A stretch of DNA of 64,000 bases, from positions 8,976,001-9,040,000 of the forward strand of contig CM076943.1 of assembly GCA_039566865.1 (NCBI GenBank), in the 5' to 3' direction. The notes below the pieces were generated by a model. The model did no database searches, had not been told where the DNA came from, and saw only the letters and a list, made by a program, of their open reading frames with translations. The DNA comes from Aurelia coerulea (lineage: Eukaryota; Cnidaria; Scyphozoa; Semaeostomeae; Ulmaridae). Shown here one piece after another: positions 1 through 15,100 of the stretch. The number at the start of each line of letters is the position of its first letter. Position 1 is the stretch's first letter. Made by a program: the position numbers and the translations under genes.

Positions 1-84
1 AGTAGCAGATAAGCTTATGCAGCCTTTTCAGTGCATTTGAGATTTAAGAATTGTACTTTACTTGCAATTCATTTTATTTCACAG

Positions 85-194
85 ACAATTGCTATCTCAG
101 CAACAGCATTATGAATGGGGATTAAGAGCACTGAAACCAGTCTTACGGGGATGTGGTAGCCTTTTACAGAAGGAGAAGAAATCTGGAAGGAAAA
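85..194 (+). CDS. DYNC2H1: DYNC2H1 exon 1 of those visible (end of AAA1 / start of AAA2)
   Basis: The acceptor is ttatttcacag and the donor gtatga. Codons start at 86 and read [20 protein letters not shown] and onward; the last base begins a split Ile codon. The next intron (195-3534) carries a foldback MITE (243-834) and a 44-bp tandem repeat (982-1071). The rest of it, about 1160-3534, is AT-rich with loosely repeated phrases and nothing I recognise. Confidence 0.92.
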
Positions 195-3100
195 GTATGA
201 TGAAGTTCTTTTTAATAACCTTCTTTATCTATTTATAAAATACCGGGTGCGCCAAAATAAACTGTGCACGTTTGGCAGGCCACAATAAATCGTACACTGG
301 ACCGACTTTGAAGATTCATGACTTAATCTTTAGCAGAAAGCCTGAATTTGATTCTAGGATTTTTTGGAAATTTTTCTGCTTTCAGTTTTTAGAGCTAGAC
401 GCGAGTTGCTTAAAATTTATGTTCTCGAAAACACTGAAAACGATTAAAAAACTGTGATCAAGTTTTCTACAGAATCAACATGAATGGACAAAGAGAACTT
501 TTTCGTGGTGATTTGCGATTTAGAAATCGACTAATTGTATCGATTAACTGTATCGGTTAATTACTTGATTTCTAGATCCCAAATCACCACGATTCATGTT
601 GATTCTTTAAAAAATTTGATCGACGTTTTTTGATCGTTTGCAGTGTTCTTGAGAACGAACATTTCAAGAAATTCGCGTCTAGCTCTAAAAACTGAAAACA
701 GAAGAATTTGCAAAAAATCCTGGAATCCAATTCAGGCTTTTTGCTAAAGATTAAGTCATGCATCTTCAAAATCGGTCTAGTGTACGATTTATTGTGGCCT
801 GTCAACCGTGCATAAATTATTTTGGCGCGCCCGGTAGTTTCTTTATATGTCTAGGCCGCTTGTTATTCCTTCGTGTCAAAGAACCTTTGTTGCTGCTTAG
901 CGCATGCGCGTAGCAGAATTTAGACGGGTTGATTGGAATTCCTGTGTCGATGAGTGTGTTGTATGTTTGTATGGATGCAAAAACCAAACAAGCATCGTGC
1001 TCGCCGACTGAAATGCTGCCCACGCAACCAAACAAGCATCGTGCTCGCCGACTGAAATGCTTCCCACCCACCGCTTTGATTTTGGATGCAAGGAGTTGAC
1101 TCACGTTCATTGCGAGAAGAAGAAGGGAATTTTCACGGACTCTAGTACGTATCAAATCATTTTTTACATCTCATTTCACAGTGAATAAGAGAGGATTTCT
1201 CTTTATGCACTCTGTTGTGTTGAAAATTTGTTCTTCTGCAGCGGACAGGTTCCAGGAAGATGTCATCAACGAAGGCCTAGATAGACTAGGCCTACCTAAG
1301 CATTTTTTACACGTTCACAAATAAACAGCAATGACCTGCCCTTTGTGGCAACAAATTAAACGTATAAACCCATTGTGGTATTGCCACTTGAGCAATAAAA
1401 GCCAATATATCAGAAATTCCCACTGAGGCACCTGACAACAGTGACTTCCCATTGTGGAAAGAAAAAGTGAATCACCCATTTGTGGTTTATAAACAGTGAA
1501 TTGCCCATTATTGTAATGATTCACCATTCATTCCCTTGCATACAGCACTTAAAGATTTTCACAAATAACAACCATGCAATTTTCATATTAGATGGGTACA
1601 TGGTATCTATTTTTCACAATACAAACTCAGGGTTTTATGTAATCTTTTAGTAGAGTATTGTTGCACTTTAGAACAGTAGTTTTCTTTTTGCTTAAAACTG
1701 CAAACATCTAGTGCATAAATGTTCCATGAATTTTTTTAGAACAGAAGAGATAATTTCCCATTGCATAGAAAATCACAAGAGAGGATTGCAAAAGAAAGAT
1801 AATTGAAAGGATCTTTCAACCATGATTCTTTGCACCTGAAAGAATTTTGATTGGCTTCTTGATTAATTTTTCCCCTCCTTTAGCACAGATTTTTCTTGTC
1901 AGTATATTTCTGTTATCTACTCAGTTGGAATATATGTACTTAAATCGGCCTTTCCAGCCACCATACCTTGCATGTGCCATCTTTTTATTGGTGGTCATTT
2001 TCGTGGACTGTAAAAATGGCAAGAACGAACAGACCACACAATGGTGTGTTCACAAACCATGCTCCTTGCAAAGGCCCCTTTAATGTTGCCATATGACCAT
2101 GCACATATACATCTCATAAACAAAAGCTTAATATCTCATGTATTTTGTTGCAGAAGTGAAAGATAACGTTATTAATTTGTGACAGCCCATGTAAAGATTA
2201 ACACAGCATTGGATCACATTCTGCATATCAGCTGTTCATATTCCTGTAACAGTTTGCACAGCATTGGATAAGTATTTGCTTCTTTAACCATTGACATTCA
2301 AAGACCAACGCAGCATAAGAAAGTTATCTTACAAATTAGTTTCTGGATGCACATTCTTACAAAAACCAAAAAGCATTGGATCAGCATTGCTTCTGTGACC
2401 ATTCTTCACACCTTGTGACCTTTTAACTTTGATACAAACTGTCACCAGATGAACTTTTGAAGAATTGTTGTGGTCAACTGTTGTACATCATATACCCTCA
2501 AGACTTGCTTTCATTTGAGGCAAAGTACAAAGCCTGTTATTTGACACAGAATTGAAAAGGGGAACACTTTGTGTGTTGAAATAGCAGTGTTGATCTATGG
2601 CCAAATGAGAAAGAAGACCATACACTATTTGAGGTACCGGCTAGGAGAAAGAAAACCTTGCAGTCCAAGAAAGTACAAAATGAACTGACATTGATTAACT
2701 GAGTCTTGAAATTGCAATTGAAGACTTGAAGTGAGATTAATATCGCATTGAGTTTTAATGATTATTATAGTCGTTTGATGCAGTCTTGACAGTTACAAAC
2801 AGTTCTCATGGTTTTTTTTAATTGTTTTACCTTAAAAAGCTTAAATTTAACTTGGTTTCAACCACATGCCCCAAAATATCCACTCTGACATTTATTCTTT
2901 TGACAATCTGCGGAATGTTATTATCAATAATGCTACGAGCAGCACTTACTTAACTGCGTTAACAGCTAGTCAGGAACAATATCTGCAACACGTATGAAGC
3001 TTACCTTTGCTTTTGTCGGTAATAAGTTTTCGTTTTTGTCGTTTGGCTAGGGCTTAAAAAAATATCATTGTTTTGTTTGGTTTCTTTGTTTAATTCGAAT

Positions 3101-6100
3101 TCAGGACGCAGTTTTATGAATAGAAAGCATCAAATGGTTATGTATGTATTTACCGATGAAAATATTCAGGTTATTTTGTTCCTTGCATTGAAAATCGTAA
3201 AGTTTGCCTTGTGTGATAATGAAGCGTTGTTGATGTGAAAAACACCAGATTTAGTTTATGTTTGCTAGTGCTGCTGAATTTCTGATAACTCTCGGAGTAT
3301 TCCTCGCAAAGATCCCAAGTTAGGATTTAATCCTCTCTATAAACAATATACAATTAGAAGCAAAATCTTTAAGTCCCTTTAATATAGGTCTGGATCATTA
3401 ATAGATAAAAGAAGCTGTTGAAACTGAGCAGACTGTCAAAAACTTGATGTATTGATGTCTCTTGTCCACATATGCAAAGTTGGTCAATCCCTCGCCATCA
3501 TTTATTTGAAGAGTATTTCAACCTTTAATTTTAGTTGATTCAGAGGCCGAAGCAACTCTGGCGATTCAGTCACTGAGACGCAACACACTTTCAAAATTGA
3601 CATTTGCTGATTCCAAGAAGTTTGATGCTCTTGTCAAAGATGTATTTCCTGATGTCACATTTAAAGACGTCGACTATGCCGAGCTGCGATCCGCTTTGGT
3701 TGAAACTGCGCAGGAGATGGGTCTCATCGTCAGCGAAGTACAGGTAACGAATTGTGTGTTCAGTTGCTGCTATGGTTTCACTTATAAGTATATATCAGGG
3801 AAGTTTACTGCTAATGATAATGAACAGTTTCTCGTGCATTGCCTCCTCTTTGATTTGCAGCATAGAGAGTTGTTTGGCTAGCTTACGGACTTTTCTGGCA
3901 TGACATTGACAGTCTGGATCCTGATGCTATGTGTGAATTTCTGCTATTTGGTAGCTCAAATTCTCCATCATAAACATAATTATTCCGGGTGCGCCAATAA
4001 AAAGTTCAGACCTTTGAAAATTGCTAGCACAATATTTGAGCGATTTGACTGAATTGAAATTTCTTGATGGGTGAAAGGCCGAAGTGCTTTTGTGATTTTT
4101 CTTGTGTTTTGATGAGCAATGAAAATTACAGGTAAATTCGACTTTACGATAATCCCTTTTTTGCAATTTGCCTGAAAAAGGCCCTAAAATCTTTATCAAA
4201 TCGTAACGAAACTTGTTGCACCGAACAACATCAAAATACAATTTTACACGGTGTAAGATGTGGTCTACACATTTATTGCCATGGGATTGAAAACTTTAGT
4301 ATTGGTTTAGATCAATATTCAGTTCCTATAACTCTCGCGAGAGATCAGATGCCCTTGCGTATTGTTTTTTTTCAGCAATTTATTTTGAGTGGGCAGGAAG
4401 TTATTCTAGCTACTTAAAGCTAATTTAAGCCCACTATGCATGCCGCATCCAGGCATGGGACCTCTAGTTTAACGTCCCTTCCAAAGGATGGCGAGACGAG
4501 TTGCGAGGTCAAGCTTCTGAGGTCACCCATGCGGAGTTTGACCTCACTCGACCGAGCTTACTTCAGTCACCTGACGGAAGCTTAAAAGCCGCTCGGCCAC
4601 TCACCTCACATTGAGCACATTGTTCTAAGTGAGAGATTCCTTGCGATTTGATCAAGTGACGTAGGCAATTTTTACCTTGACTCTGCAGTGTTCTTTGTTT
4701 TGTTAAAGTAGATTGGAAATTCGATGATATTTTCCTTTCTAGCTAAGAATGACACATGTCACTATCATTTTAGTTTAACTGCTTTTTGTATTATGTTGAT
4801 TTATGTTAATTTATGGAAAAAGCTTATGATGAAAGACGTTGTAAAATTTATTCTGAAATCATGAAAAATTGAAAAATTAGTCGGACAGTGCAGCTTTATT
4901 ATGAACTTCAGTATAAGAACCACGACGAGCATACTTTTGAACGTTCAGAGTGAAAAACGAGAGACAAATCATGGGAAATCATATTACAGTGTTTGAATAC
5001 CGTTATGATTTTCTTCATACTTTTAAAGCTATATAGCTCATATATCTAGTCTCCTTCCTTAGATCAAAAAGTCACTGGAGCTTTACGAACAGCTACGCCA
5101 GCGAATGGGTGTAGTGATTGTTGGCCCTTCAGGTTCTGGGAAATCTACGCTTTGGCGGATTTTGAAAGGTGCTCTTGTCAAGATGAAGCAAGAAGTCAAA
5201 CAATACACTATGAATCCAAAAGCAATGCCAAGGACACAGGTATCTTGATGTTATCTATTAGAGAGAGCAGAGAGTGACCCTAAAAGCTGCAACTTTCGAA
5301 ATCATCAAAATTCTGTTATGCCTTTGACCTTGAAAATCTATTTACAACTGTGGCCAGGACCAAATAAATTTAAGAGATGATTGTTAATTATCCGAAGGCA
5401 TCTACTGAACTCATATTTGATGGGTTTCTATTGCAAATCTAAGCAAGACTCTTGCCTCATTAAGCAATCCTAAGAAAGTGCTATTCAATTTTGGCGGCTG
5501 GATTGCTGTAATCGTACAGCACAGTCAAATAAAGCAGGTGAAAATCTTTGTTCGAAAATTTTGTTTATAAATTTAAAAGTCTGTAGCTCTCAAACCATTT
5601 ATCAGATTCCAGTAAACTTATGATACCTTTATTTCTTCGCTAATTTTCACGAAATGTTGATTAGAAAAGGATAACGATTATTGAGTATAGGTTCCAAATC
5701 TTTAAAAAGGCTGGTGTAGAATTTAGTGACCTATTTCTTTGAACTGATTGACTTCAAAGAAACCTTAGCTATTTCTCTATAATTGTACCGTTGGACTTTT
5801 CTGAAATCTTCAATATTTTCAGAATTAGAGTGTTTTCCTTCTTTTTCAAGAATTCAAGAAAAATTTTCGAAAAAACTTAAAACCATCGTAATTTCTGAAC
5901 TGTTCGACGCAGCATGAAATAAGTTCCAAGAAAACCATAGTTTATGAATGCCTACAATATAGTATCAAGCAAAAGTCTGTCACTCATCTAGTTTATGATT
6001 TATAAATTTGATGACGTCACATCCTCAAATGAGTGGAAATGTAAGGTACGCTGTAATTTCGAGAAAAAGAAATTCCAAACTTCTGGAAAGTCGAACGGTA

Positions 6101-9100
6101 GAATCATAGATAAGTATCTAAAGTTTCTTTCAAGCCATTCAATCAGGAGAAATAGGTAATTGAATTTTACACCCACCTTTTTGCGCTGAGTTAAAGATTT
6201 GAAACCTATGCTTGATTATTGCATTTTAAATGAGACATGAATGATTCGACATTTTCTTCCAATCTGATTTTTCGGACAGTAATCATTGCGTGAAATGACC
6301 ATACAGCATCTCAAAAAATAGCCAAACCTTCAACTAAACGGTGAAAAAAAGCATTTATGAATATCTCTCGATTTCTGTGAGCTAGTTATGATCTAGCTCG
6401 TGAATTTTTTTATGGGTCACCTAACAAGGGCAGATTTTGTAATACAATAGCAACAGTTGCGTTTGATTGACACCTCAATTTAAAGCGATTAGCGGATGCA
6501 GACAAAGGAAATTCTCTCAACCAGTAATTCAAAACAAACAAAGCCGCAAAAGTTTCCCCGAAACTAGTAGGGCAAACTCTCGCCTTGTGCAAGCGAAAGA
6601 TGGTTTTTAAGAGAAGTTATGTGCTTATAGCGAAAGAAGAAGGGTAAATCTAAAGCTCTGTCGCTTAGATTATGTTTATTTGATTTAGGAGCTGTTTTGT
6701 AATCGTTTCATTTTAAGCCCTAAAGACCCGAGAATTACAATGCCCTCTGCTCGGCTCCTAAATCAAATAAACTTAATCTAAGCGACAGAGCTTTAGATTT
6801 ACCCTTCTTCTTTCGTTATTAGCACATAACTTCTCTTAAAAACCATCTTTCGCTTGCACAAGGCGAGAGTTTGTCCTACTAGTTTCGGGGAAACTTTTGT
6901 GGCTTTGTTTGTTTTGAATTACTGGTTGAGAGAATTTCCTTTGTCTGCATCCGCTAATCGCTTTGAATTGAGGTGTCGATCAAACGCAACTGTTGCTATT
7001 GTATTACAAAATCTGCCCTTGTTGGGTCGCCTAGTAATCTTTAATTGATCTTTACCCTTGGTTCGTAGCTTCTCGGACACATCGACATCGATACAAGAGA
7101 ATGGTCCGATGGTGTCTTAACAAACGCAGCAAGGCAAGTCGTACGTGAGCCACTGGAAATACAATCATGGATTATCTGCGATGGAGATATTGATCCCGTG
7201 TGGGTTGAATCATTGAATTCTGTTCTCGATGATAACAGACTACTTACAATGCCATCTGGAGAAAGAATACAGTTCAGTCAAAATGTGAATTTTCTCTTTG
7301 AAACGCATGATTTGAGTTCAGCATCTCCTGCTACTATCTCTAGAATGGGAATGATTTTCCTCAGGTCAGTACTTTTTAATATTCAGGCGACGAGGTCAGT
7401 ATTTATCATAGGGCAGATGTCATGTATCAAAGGGCAGAGGTCCTGATTTGTTCATGCAATACAATTCTCTCTATTTTTTATTACAAAGCACAGGATCGAG
7501 GCTGAATTTTTATTGCAATAAAAAAATTCATGAAGCAGAAATTAAAAGTCAGGAAACCATGGAATTCCATTTCAAACTTGCTCGTCGTATTAACCAATTG
7601 CTAACGTGACACATGTCCTTTAATGTTTAAGCGACCAGTCACTACATTTCCAAATTCTTACATGCACTAAAATCTCTTTCAAGAAACTACTTTACAAGAA
7701 ACCCAGACCTCGAATTTATGCTAGAAGTATGGGAGAACAATAGGCTAACAAGGAGAGAACAATAGGCTCGTGTCAAAAAGTGGGTTTCTCAAAGGCGAGA
7801 ATTTACTATATTGCCAACAAAAATGAGTCCGAGTAGACACATATCATCATCTTGTTCACTAGCAGCTGATTTAAGTGAAAAAGGCCTTCAATGCCTAATT
7901 TTCCGACAACTTTTCAGTCAGCCAGAGAACTTTGTTAACAATCTCTTTGAATATATATTTCAATAATTCCTGCTTGAAAAACTTAAACATTGTCTGTATC
8001 ACGTGGAACCATGGGTATCAGGAAACAAAGTTATATAAACAAAATATTTGCATGTTCATACCTGTATTTTATTATTGTTTTCGTTTGTTTCTCCTGTTCT
8101 GCCAGCAGCTTTCAGCTCCTGATTCAAATTGGCAACGGCCATGTTTTTTTCATGTTTTAGAAAATGTGATCGGTGTTTTTCGATCTTTTTGGGCAGTCCG
8201 CAGGAAAAAACGTTTCAAGAAATCGTAAAAATATCAATAAGTAGGCTTCGGAAAAATTGACAAAATATAGCCAAGAATACTATAGGGTATTGACTAGAGA
8301 TTAGATTCAATATATTTGAAATTGGTGCAGTATATGATTTATCCAAGCTTGTCGGAAGTGGGAGCTTTTTCTGGCTCACCCGGTATTCTACATTTTTCTC
8401 CTTCTCCGTTTCAAAGTGATGAAGATACTGATATTCGTGCTCTCGTCAAGTCTTGGCTGAAGAAGAACGCACCTGATAACAAGTCGCTGGAAGGATGGAT
8501 TGAAGACTATTTCCACAAAGCTGTCGATTTGGTTATAAAACAGTTGGAACTGGTCGTGCCGACAACTCTCGTTGGTGTCGTGTTGGCTGGTCTTTCTCAT
8601 CTGGGAGGTGTGTCGAGTCGTGGTGAATTCGCATGTGCTATTATTCGAGGACTTGGTGGCAATCTGAGTGAAAGCTCGAAGGAAGCCTTGGCTAAGGAGG
8701 TAAGCAATGTAATGTAATTTTTCTTCCACACGGGCTCATAGGTAATTTTTTTAAAGAGCAAGAACGTGCCATTTCGCAGGATTTCTCATGATGTACTGGC
8801 ATGTTTAAAGAAATATGCCAGACTTGTAGGTGCTGTTCTGGTGATCAAAAGCTTTCCTTCTGGTAAGCGTATTTTGCAATAACATGAAAATAGGAATTTG
8901 AATAAAGTCAGAAATGTGCTCTTTGATGCAGAATTTGTTGCGCAAGACTTTGAGTATAAAGGGCCTGATTACATGGAACGGGCTGGCCCGGTTAAATGGT
9001 CTGGCTCTCCTATGATGCTTGAAATGATCTGAACGATTAAATGGAGAATTCCAGCCCGGGCTGTAAAATGTTTGGTGCCATCATGGTATAATCTGTTAAT

Positions 9101-12100
9101 AAAGCGCATGAGTTGCAGAATTCTCAGCCTGCTTTGCCGGGTCAGCCAGGTCTGACATCGATTACATTAAACTAATGTGCAGCCATGTATTCGAAAGTAA
9201 GCGAAACATTGTAACTTCTATTGACCCCGGGATCCCGGGTGAAAACATCCATTTCGGTTAACCAGGCTAGCTCACTTCATGTATTTGGCCCCTCTCCTAT
9301 GAATTTCTCAATTTTTCAACAACATTTACCATGTTTGTGTCAATAGGAAAACTCAGCTGACGTTTTTTACACCCATTTCAGATCAAGTGGTTATTTTTCT
9401 AGAGGGAGCTTTCTTTTCATACAAGTTAAGAACTTCTTGCCATGCACAGCGTAAAACAGGTAATAGTAACGAAAGATAGAGAAATGATTTCCCAAGTGTA
9501 TGGTCACTTGACCTGACGTGAGGATAAATAACGTTATCTGACATTGTGACGAGAGAGGAACAGTTCGAAGTTTATTTTTGATATCAAATATCTTTATTTG
9601 GGCTAAAGTCTTCGCAGTTTTATGTGTTCGTTTCTCCTGCCGGATTTGAGTTTTAACGAATATTCTCTTCTCTCGCTATAGATTTATCGCTGGACTGGTG
9701 AGACTCCTCTTGACCCAAAACAACCGCTGAATACATACTTTGACAAAGAACGTGGTCGGTTCATGCAATATCAGTCACAGGTAATATTCACTTTGCAATC
9801 TTTCGTTTCGAAAGCTTCCTTCAATTGGTTGAAGTGAAAGGTTTTTATGTGATAACGTCACCCACCTTTTAACAAGGTATCTTGTGTTCCTCCTTGAATG
9901 TTATGTGAAATGACTATCTTCGTTTGTAATAGAGCTTGAGAATGGCTTTGAGCTCCTCCAGAGTAATTCTAAATGCAAGCAAAGGCATATGATTCCATTA
10001 TTGAACAAAAATTATGATTACCATTTTCTTTATATTCTCCGATAACATAAACGAGCCATTCGCACTTCTGCATAGAAATTATTTTATAGAATAGATAAAT
10101 AATCTCAGCTTACGTGAGTTTTTCTGCCCTTTTAAACTCGCAAGACTGACCATTGTTGTTGTTGTGACAGTTGCAAGCGTGCTCGCTGTTATGGCGCCTG
10201 ACCTATTGGTCGGTCTTGCGATTTAAAAGTAATTGTCGATGCATCCTATTGCACATGACCAATACCGGTATGATAGTACGTTTTATTCAGGAATTGCTCA
10301 AGTGATGCAGTTATAGTTGTTGTACATTTGTATGGCTTGTAGCAATGTTTTTCGTAGCATTTTTTTAAATTCAGTTATACAAAGGTGAAATATGAAATAT
10401 GAAATTTTGTTATACAAACTATTAGAATTCATCATTAAGCTGTGATTTCCAACTGACGTCTCAAATTATGATACATAGTGTCCAAAAAAAGTACTCCTGT
10501 TTGAAAATTCACCAAAATTTGATTACATGACCGATCTTCAAATTTTTTTGGCAAGTAGATCAAAGACCAAATCATTTTCCCAGATATTGCTGATCTGTTG
10601 ATTGGAAATAAGATTTGCAAATTTCGCTTATTTTAAGGCTGCCTGGTTTTGAAGCATACTGCAAAGAGCACTCATGATTACCAAATTATTTTCTTTTCGC
10701 TTAATAAGCTTCTCATTTGATCACAAATTTCCAAAAGAAATGCAGACTACCATTGCATTGTAGACTTAAAAGATAAAGAAAAATTTCAATATCATAGCTC
10801 CAAGGCAAGATTCACTATGTTGTCTAAAGACTATAGCTCAGAATAAAGGTTTCAAACTATCGTTTCACGCCCTTTTAGTGACGAAACAAACAGTTAATCA
10901 TATTTAAATATATTTGAATCATTGACAAAAGAGATCCAACAACTAATTTTACGATAGGCGTGATAATTAGATTTTGCTGAGTTTTTAAACGAGAGTACTT
11001 TCAAGGATACCCGGTAGTTTCTAGAGGACTGAATTGATGGTAAATACAAGGATACGTGTTCATAAATTACGGTTGGATATTTTTGACGATGCAGTACTGT
11101 AACGATACCGTAAGCAACTTTTAAGTTCAGAGAGACTTTATTATCTACAGGTGCCAGATAGGCTTGGAATTGAAGACTTTTCATCAGCCAAGCTACCAGT
11201 GATACTTACTGCAGATGCTCAACGGTCATTAGATTTCTTTTCTCCATGGCTTGCTCAAGGCAATGAGGAACCATTTTTGTTGGTTGGACCTGACGGGTGT
11301 GGCAAAGAGTAAGTATTTCTTGAAAGAATGATTATTTCCTCAAATGAAAATATAATGTTTTTTTGTTTATTTTGAGCTGGCTGATGCTCGAAAAGATGTC
11401 TCTCGAAATGTGGCTCAAAACTAAGAGGATTCTTCAACGAATGAAGTATTTTAAATGTTGAAATTCTTTTTTATGATGACACGATTAAATTAAGAACACG
11501 TTGATACAGTAAATCCCCGCATATAAGAACCTACAAAACTAAGAACCTACAGACTGTTTTCCTAAATCATGCACCTCGTAATCAAGGACGTTTTCAGCTC
11601 GATGAAATACTACTTATTACAAGGGTAATAAAGTTGAGTTCCTCTTATTCAGTTCTTATTTGGCTAAATTGGCTGTTAAAATCTGAACCTCGTTCCCTGC
11701 TACTTGTACGCTTAGAATTAGTTATTAGGTGAATGATAACATTAACCCTTGAAACAGGAGCTTTTAAAAACCTTTATATCCTGAAATTTGTCTAAGTGCC
11801 TTTAGATCAAGAACCTAGTTCAGCCTGGCTCTCAAAAAGTAGTTTCTTACATGTGGGCTTTACCATATGATGTTTCTATAGATTTGGTATCTTTTGTTGT
11901 CGTTGCTGGAGCATTCTAATTAGGCTAATTTGCTAAATGTTTCGGTACTTGTCTCTCGATAAAAGTTTTGGGTTGGATTTTTTATTGAGACTGAAACAAC
12001 TGTTGCGTGGTTTATGAAAAGGTGTAAATTGAATCTCTCTGTCATCAGAGAATGGAGACCCTCCTGGAGAATAGTGGAAGGCTGGAGAATGGAGCCGGGA

Positions 12101-15100
12101 GCCTGTTCAAATAACTGTTTTATCCTTTTGAGTAAAATCCTTCCAAGGAAACTATATACTCTGGTCTGATCTTTGCTTTTTGGCAGAATTTTAATGGCAC
12201 TTTTTAATTTCCCAGGCTGCTGCTAAACCATTGCTTTAAAAAGCTCAGATCAACACAAGTGGCTGTCATTCATTGCAATGCACAAACAGCCCCGACCCAC
12301 GTCTTGCAAAAGCTCAGTCAGACATGCATGGTTATCACGACTAACACTGGTCGCGTTTACAAACCAAAGGAGTGTGAACGGCTTATTCTGTACCTGAAGG
12401 ATCTGAATTTGCCAAAACCAGATAAGTGGGGAACAAGTCAATTGGTTGCTTTTGTACAACAGGTAGGGCGCGCTCTGAATTTCCTTCATAAGTTCAATTG
12501 TGGCACGGCACATAGTGGATTATTTTGGGCTGCAGGCATTTGTTTCAGGGCAGCTATGTTATATATTCAATGTTACTATTTTTAACGGTTATGAATAGAA
12601 TTTTTGTTTGTTTTTCCCCTTTAAACCGTTTTGATATGTATGCTAAATAGCAGGCCTAAATTAGCAGTAATTTTGCTATCTTTATGTCCTTATAAGCCTT
12701 CTTTAAAGTAATTGATGATGTTGATGATGAAGTGTCTGTCACCAGATAAACCTTTCTTTGAATTAGCAATAGGGCTGCTACATTATAACGGTAAAAATAT
12801 TCGAAGCGCACTCATTCATGCGCTTATTTGATTTTCTCGCGTTGTTCGAAAATCTGTTTGGTCATTGAGAGTTTGTTTAGAGGAGGCTGTTAGGCAATGC
12901 AACGAAATATTTCTCTAACTATGCTGTCAGCGATTAACATACGTTTTCAGATTACACCCATACACTGACGGCAGTCGAATCGAAAGTGTCAGCATTGAAC
13001 TAGACATTACATGATTGGCGGTGAGGAGTTTTTTGCAAGATGCATTGCCTTCTTGTATCGGATCCCCATAGAATCATTGGAAAATTTTAAATAGAACGCA
13101 ATGTATCTTGGTAAAAGCTCCTTGCAGCTTTCTTCAGCGTAATCGTCTGTTGAAGTCTGCTTCGTCCACACGATCCTCTTGACTGACAATTTTGTAGGAA
13201 GTTTATGGTTTATCAATGTTTGCTGCTCAAATTGGAGTAAGAATTCGCTTGCTAGATATCTCTAGAAACATTGGCGTAGGTTGAAGAACTTATAATAGCA
13301 CTGCGCTGCTAAGCCTCTATTCATCATTATGTAGCTTCCTATAAGAATAATTCAAGATGGCTTATATGGACACAAGGCTTGTTTCTGGCAGTTTCTGGAC
13401 ATTTTTTCTATTTCATCCACCATATCAAACTTTTTCTACTTCTCGCTAGGTGTTGACGTACAATGGATTCTATGACTTGAATTTGGAGTGGGTTGGACTC
13501 GATGGAGTTCAAATTGTTGCATCAATGAATGCATCTACCTCGTTAGGCAGACACCCTCTCACAACAAGATTGACTGCTATTGTGAAGATATGTGCAATCG
13601 GGTAAAGATTTTATTCAACATGTCATATTGTTAGATCAATGCGACGCATCTTCAGTCAAAGATTTCCTCATTTTCATCCTATTAACTAAAGATTGAAAAT
13701 TAGAGGATCCTATCCAACTCTAAGCTTCTCTTGATTTTTTCAGGCTTTCCGGGGGAAGGAAAATCTTGCAGGTAATGGAATGGAATGGAAAGCGGATAAA
13801 ACATCTCATGGTAACATTTGTATCCGGTTAACTGCCCTAAAAATGTTCTGAAAAACCACTTTTTCTCGCAGGGTTTAACAATCACTACCTCATTTTTAGA
13901 TATCCAAAGACGAATGAACTTGAACTGATCTACAACTCGTATCTCAAAGCCTTGCTTCAAGGTTCTTACAAAGGACACAAAATCTGGGCAGCTGAAAGGA
14001 ATGTTGTCCTATTGGCCAAAACAATGGTCTCCATTTATGAACAGGTATTACATTCTAAGTGAGGTTGTAATCTGTTAACCATCATTGGTGTATTTTGTAA
14101 CTGGTTGCCATACTGGGTGAGTCAGAAAAGGCTATCTACTATTTGAAGATCTCGTTCATGAAGGGCTATGGAACCAATTTATCAAATTTAAATTTCATCG
14201 TCTTTCCGAGGCTTTAACTTAATCTTTGTGATTTTTATCGTAGTTTAAGTGCATTTTTCCCTTCCGAAATCAGAATTTTGCTAGAAGTCCTGTTTTTCAA
14301 TTTTCCCCAAAACCAGCCAACAATTTATTTTCTTGTATGTAATCAATTAAAAATTTATAATACATGATACTGCACTACCTACGAAAGCCTCAACAATACT
14401 ACGAGACGATACCACGGAAAGCAAAATATCATGTCTATCCTGTGGCACGAGGAAGAAGATAAAAAAATGAAAATGCGAAAAATACATATAACTACTACTT
14501 CAAAAGGAAGATTAACTTGGCTGTTGCTTGAAGAATGCCAGAAATTTCAATTGATTCAGCCAAATCGACCAGTTTCATAGATAAAGAGTATAGTTAACTC
14601 AAGGATATTTCTATTAATTTCGTCTGGGAAGTCTTTGTGTTGGATTCCTTTAATGCAAGGAATCCAACAATTGGCTGTTGACTATCATGCAAATTTTGAC
14701 TGTTTGATGCTTAACATTGGCAAAAGAACATAATTTCGTTTCAACAGTTTCCTTGTCATCAGAAGGCCTTGTATTAGTTTAGAAAACGTTGTTTTACCAT
14801 TTTGGTAGTCGGAAAGTGGACCACATTGAGGGCCTTGAGAGTAAGTTTTCAGGAATTCCTCATTCAAGATTAAGATCATGCATCTAAAATTATGACTAAA
14901 TTCTCAAAAATCAACTTGAGCCCGCAGCCAGACAATGGAGTTGTAATTTTTCGAATCGGTTTCATAGTCTTTGTGGTGTAGGATTTTTCAAACAATAGGC
15001 CTTTTAGCTATTCTACAAAAGAGCCTGGATTGAGTGAATTTGTATACATTTTTATGCGCGAGCTTCGATTGAGTGTCCTTAGAGTTTATATCACTATTTT

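Noticed and set aside
272..805. Similar peptides MAGHNKSYT... and MTGHNKSYT... on opposite strands
   Set aside because: Again the two arms of a foldback MITE.
817..1155. 112-codon minus-strand open frame
   Set aside because: Contains the 44-bp tandem repeat and has no recognisable similarity.
4440..4640. GC-richer tract in intron 2 as a hidden exon
   Set aside because: Exons 2 and 3 join in frame and match the family without any missing residues.
6410..7048. Two open frames with the same peptide on opposite strands ([15 protein letters not shown]...)
   Set aside because: They are mirror readings of the two arms of one foldback element, not genes.
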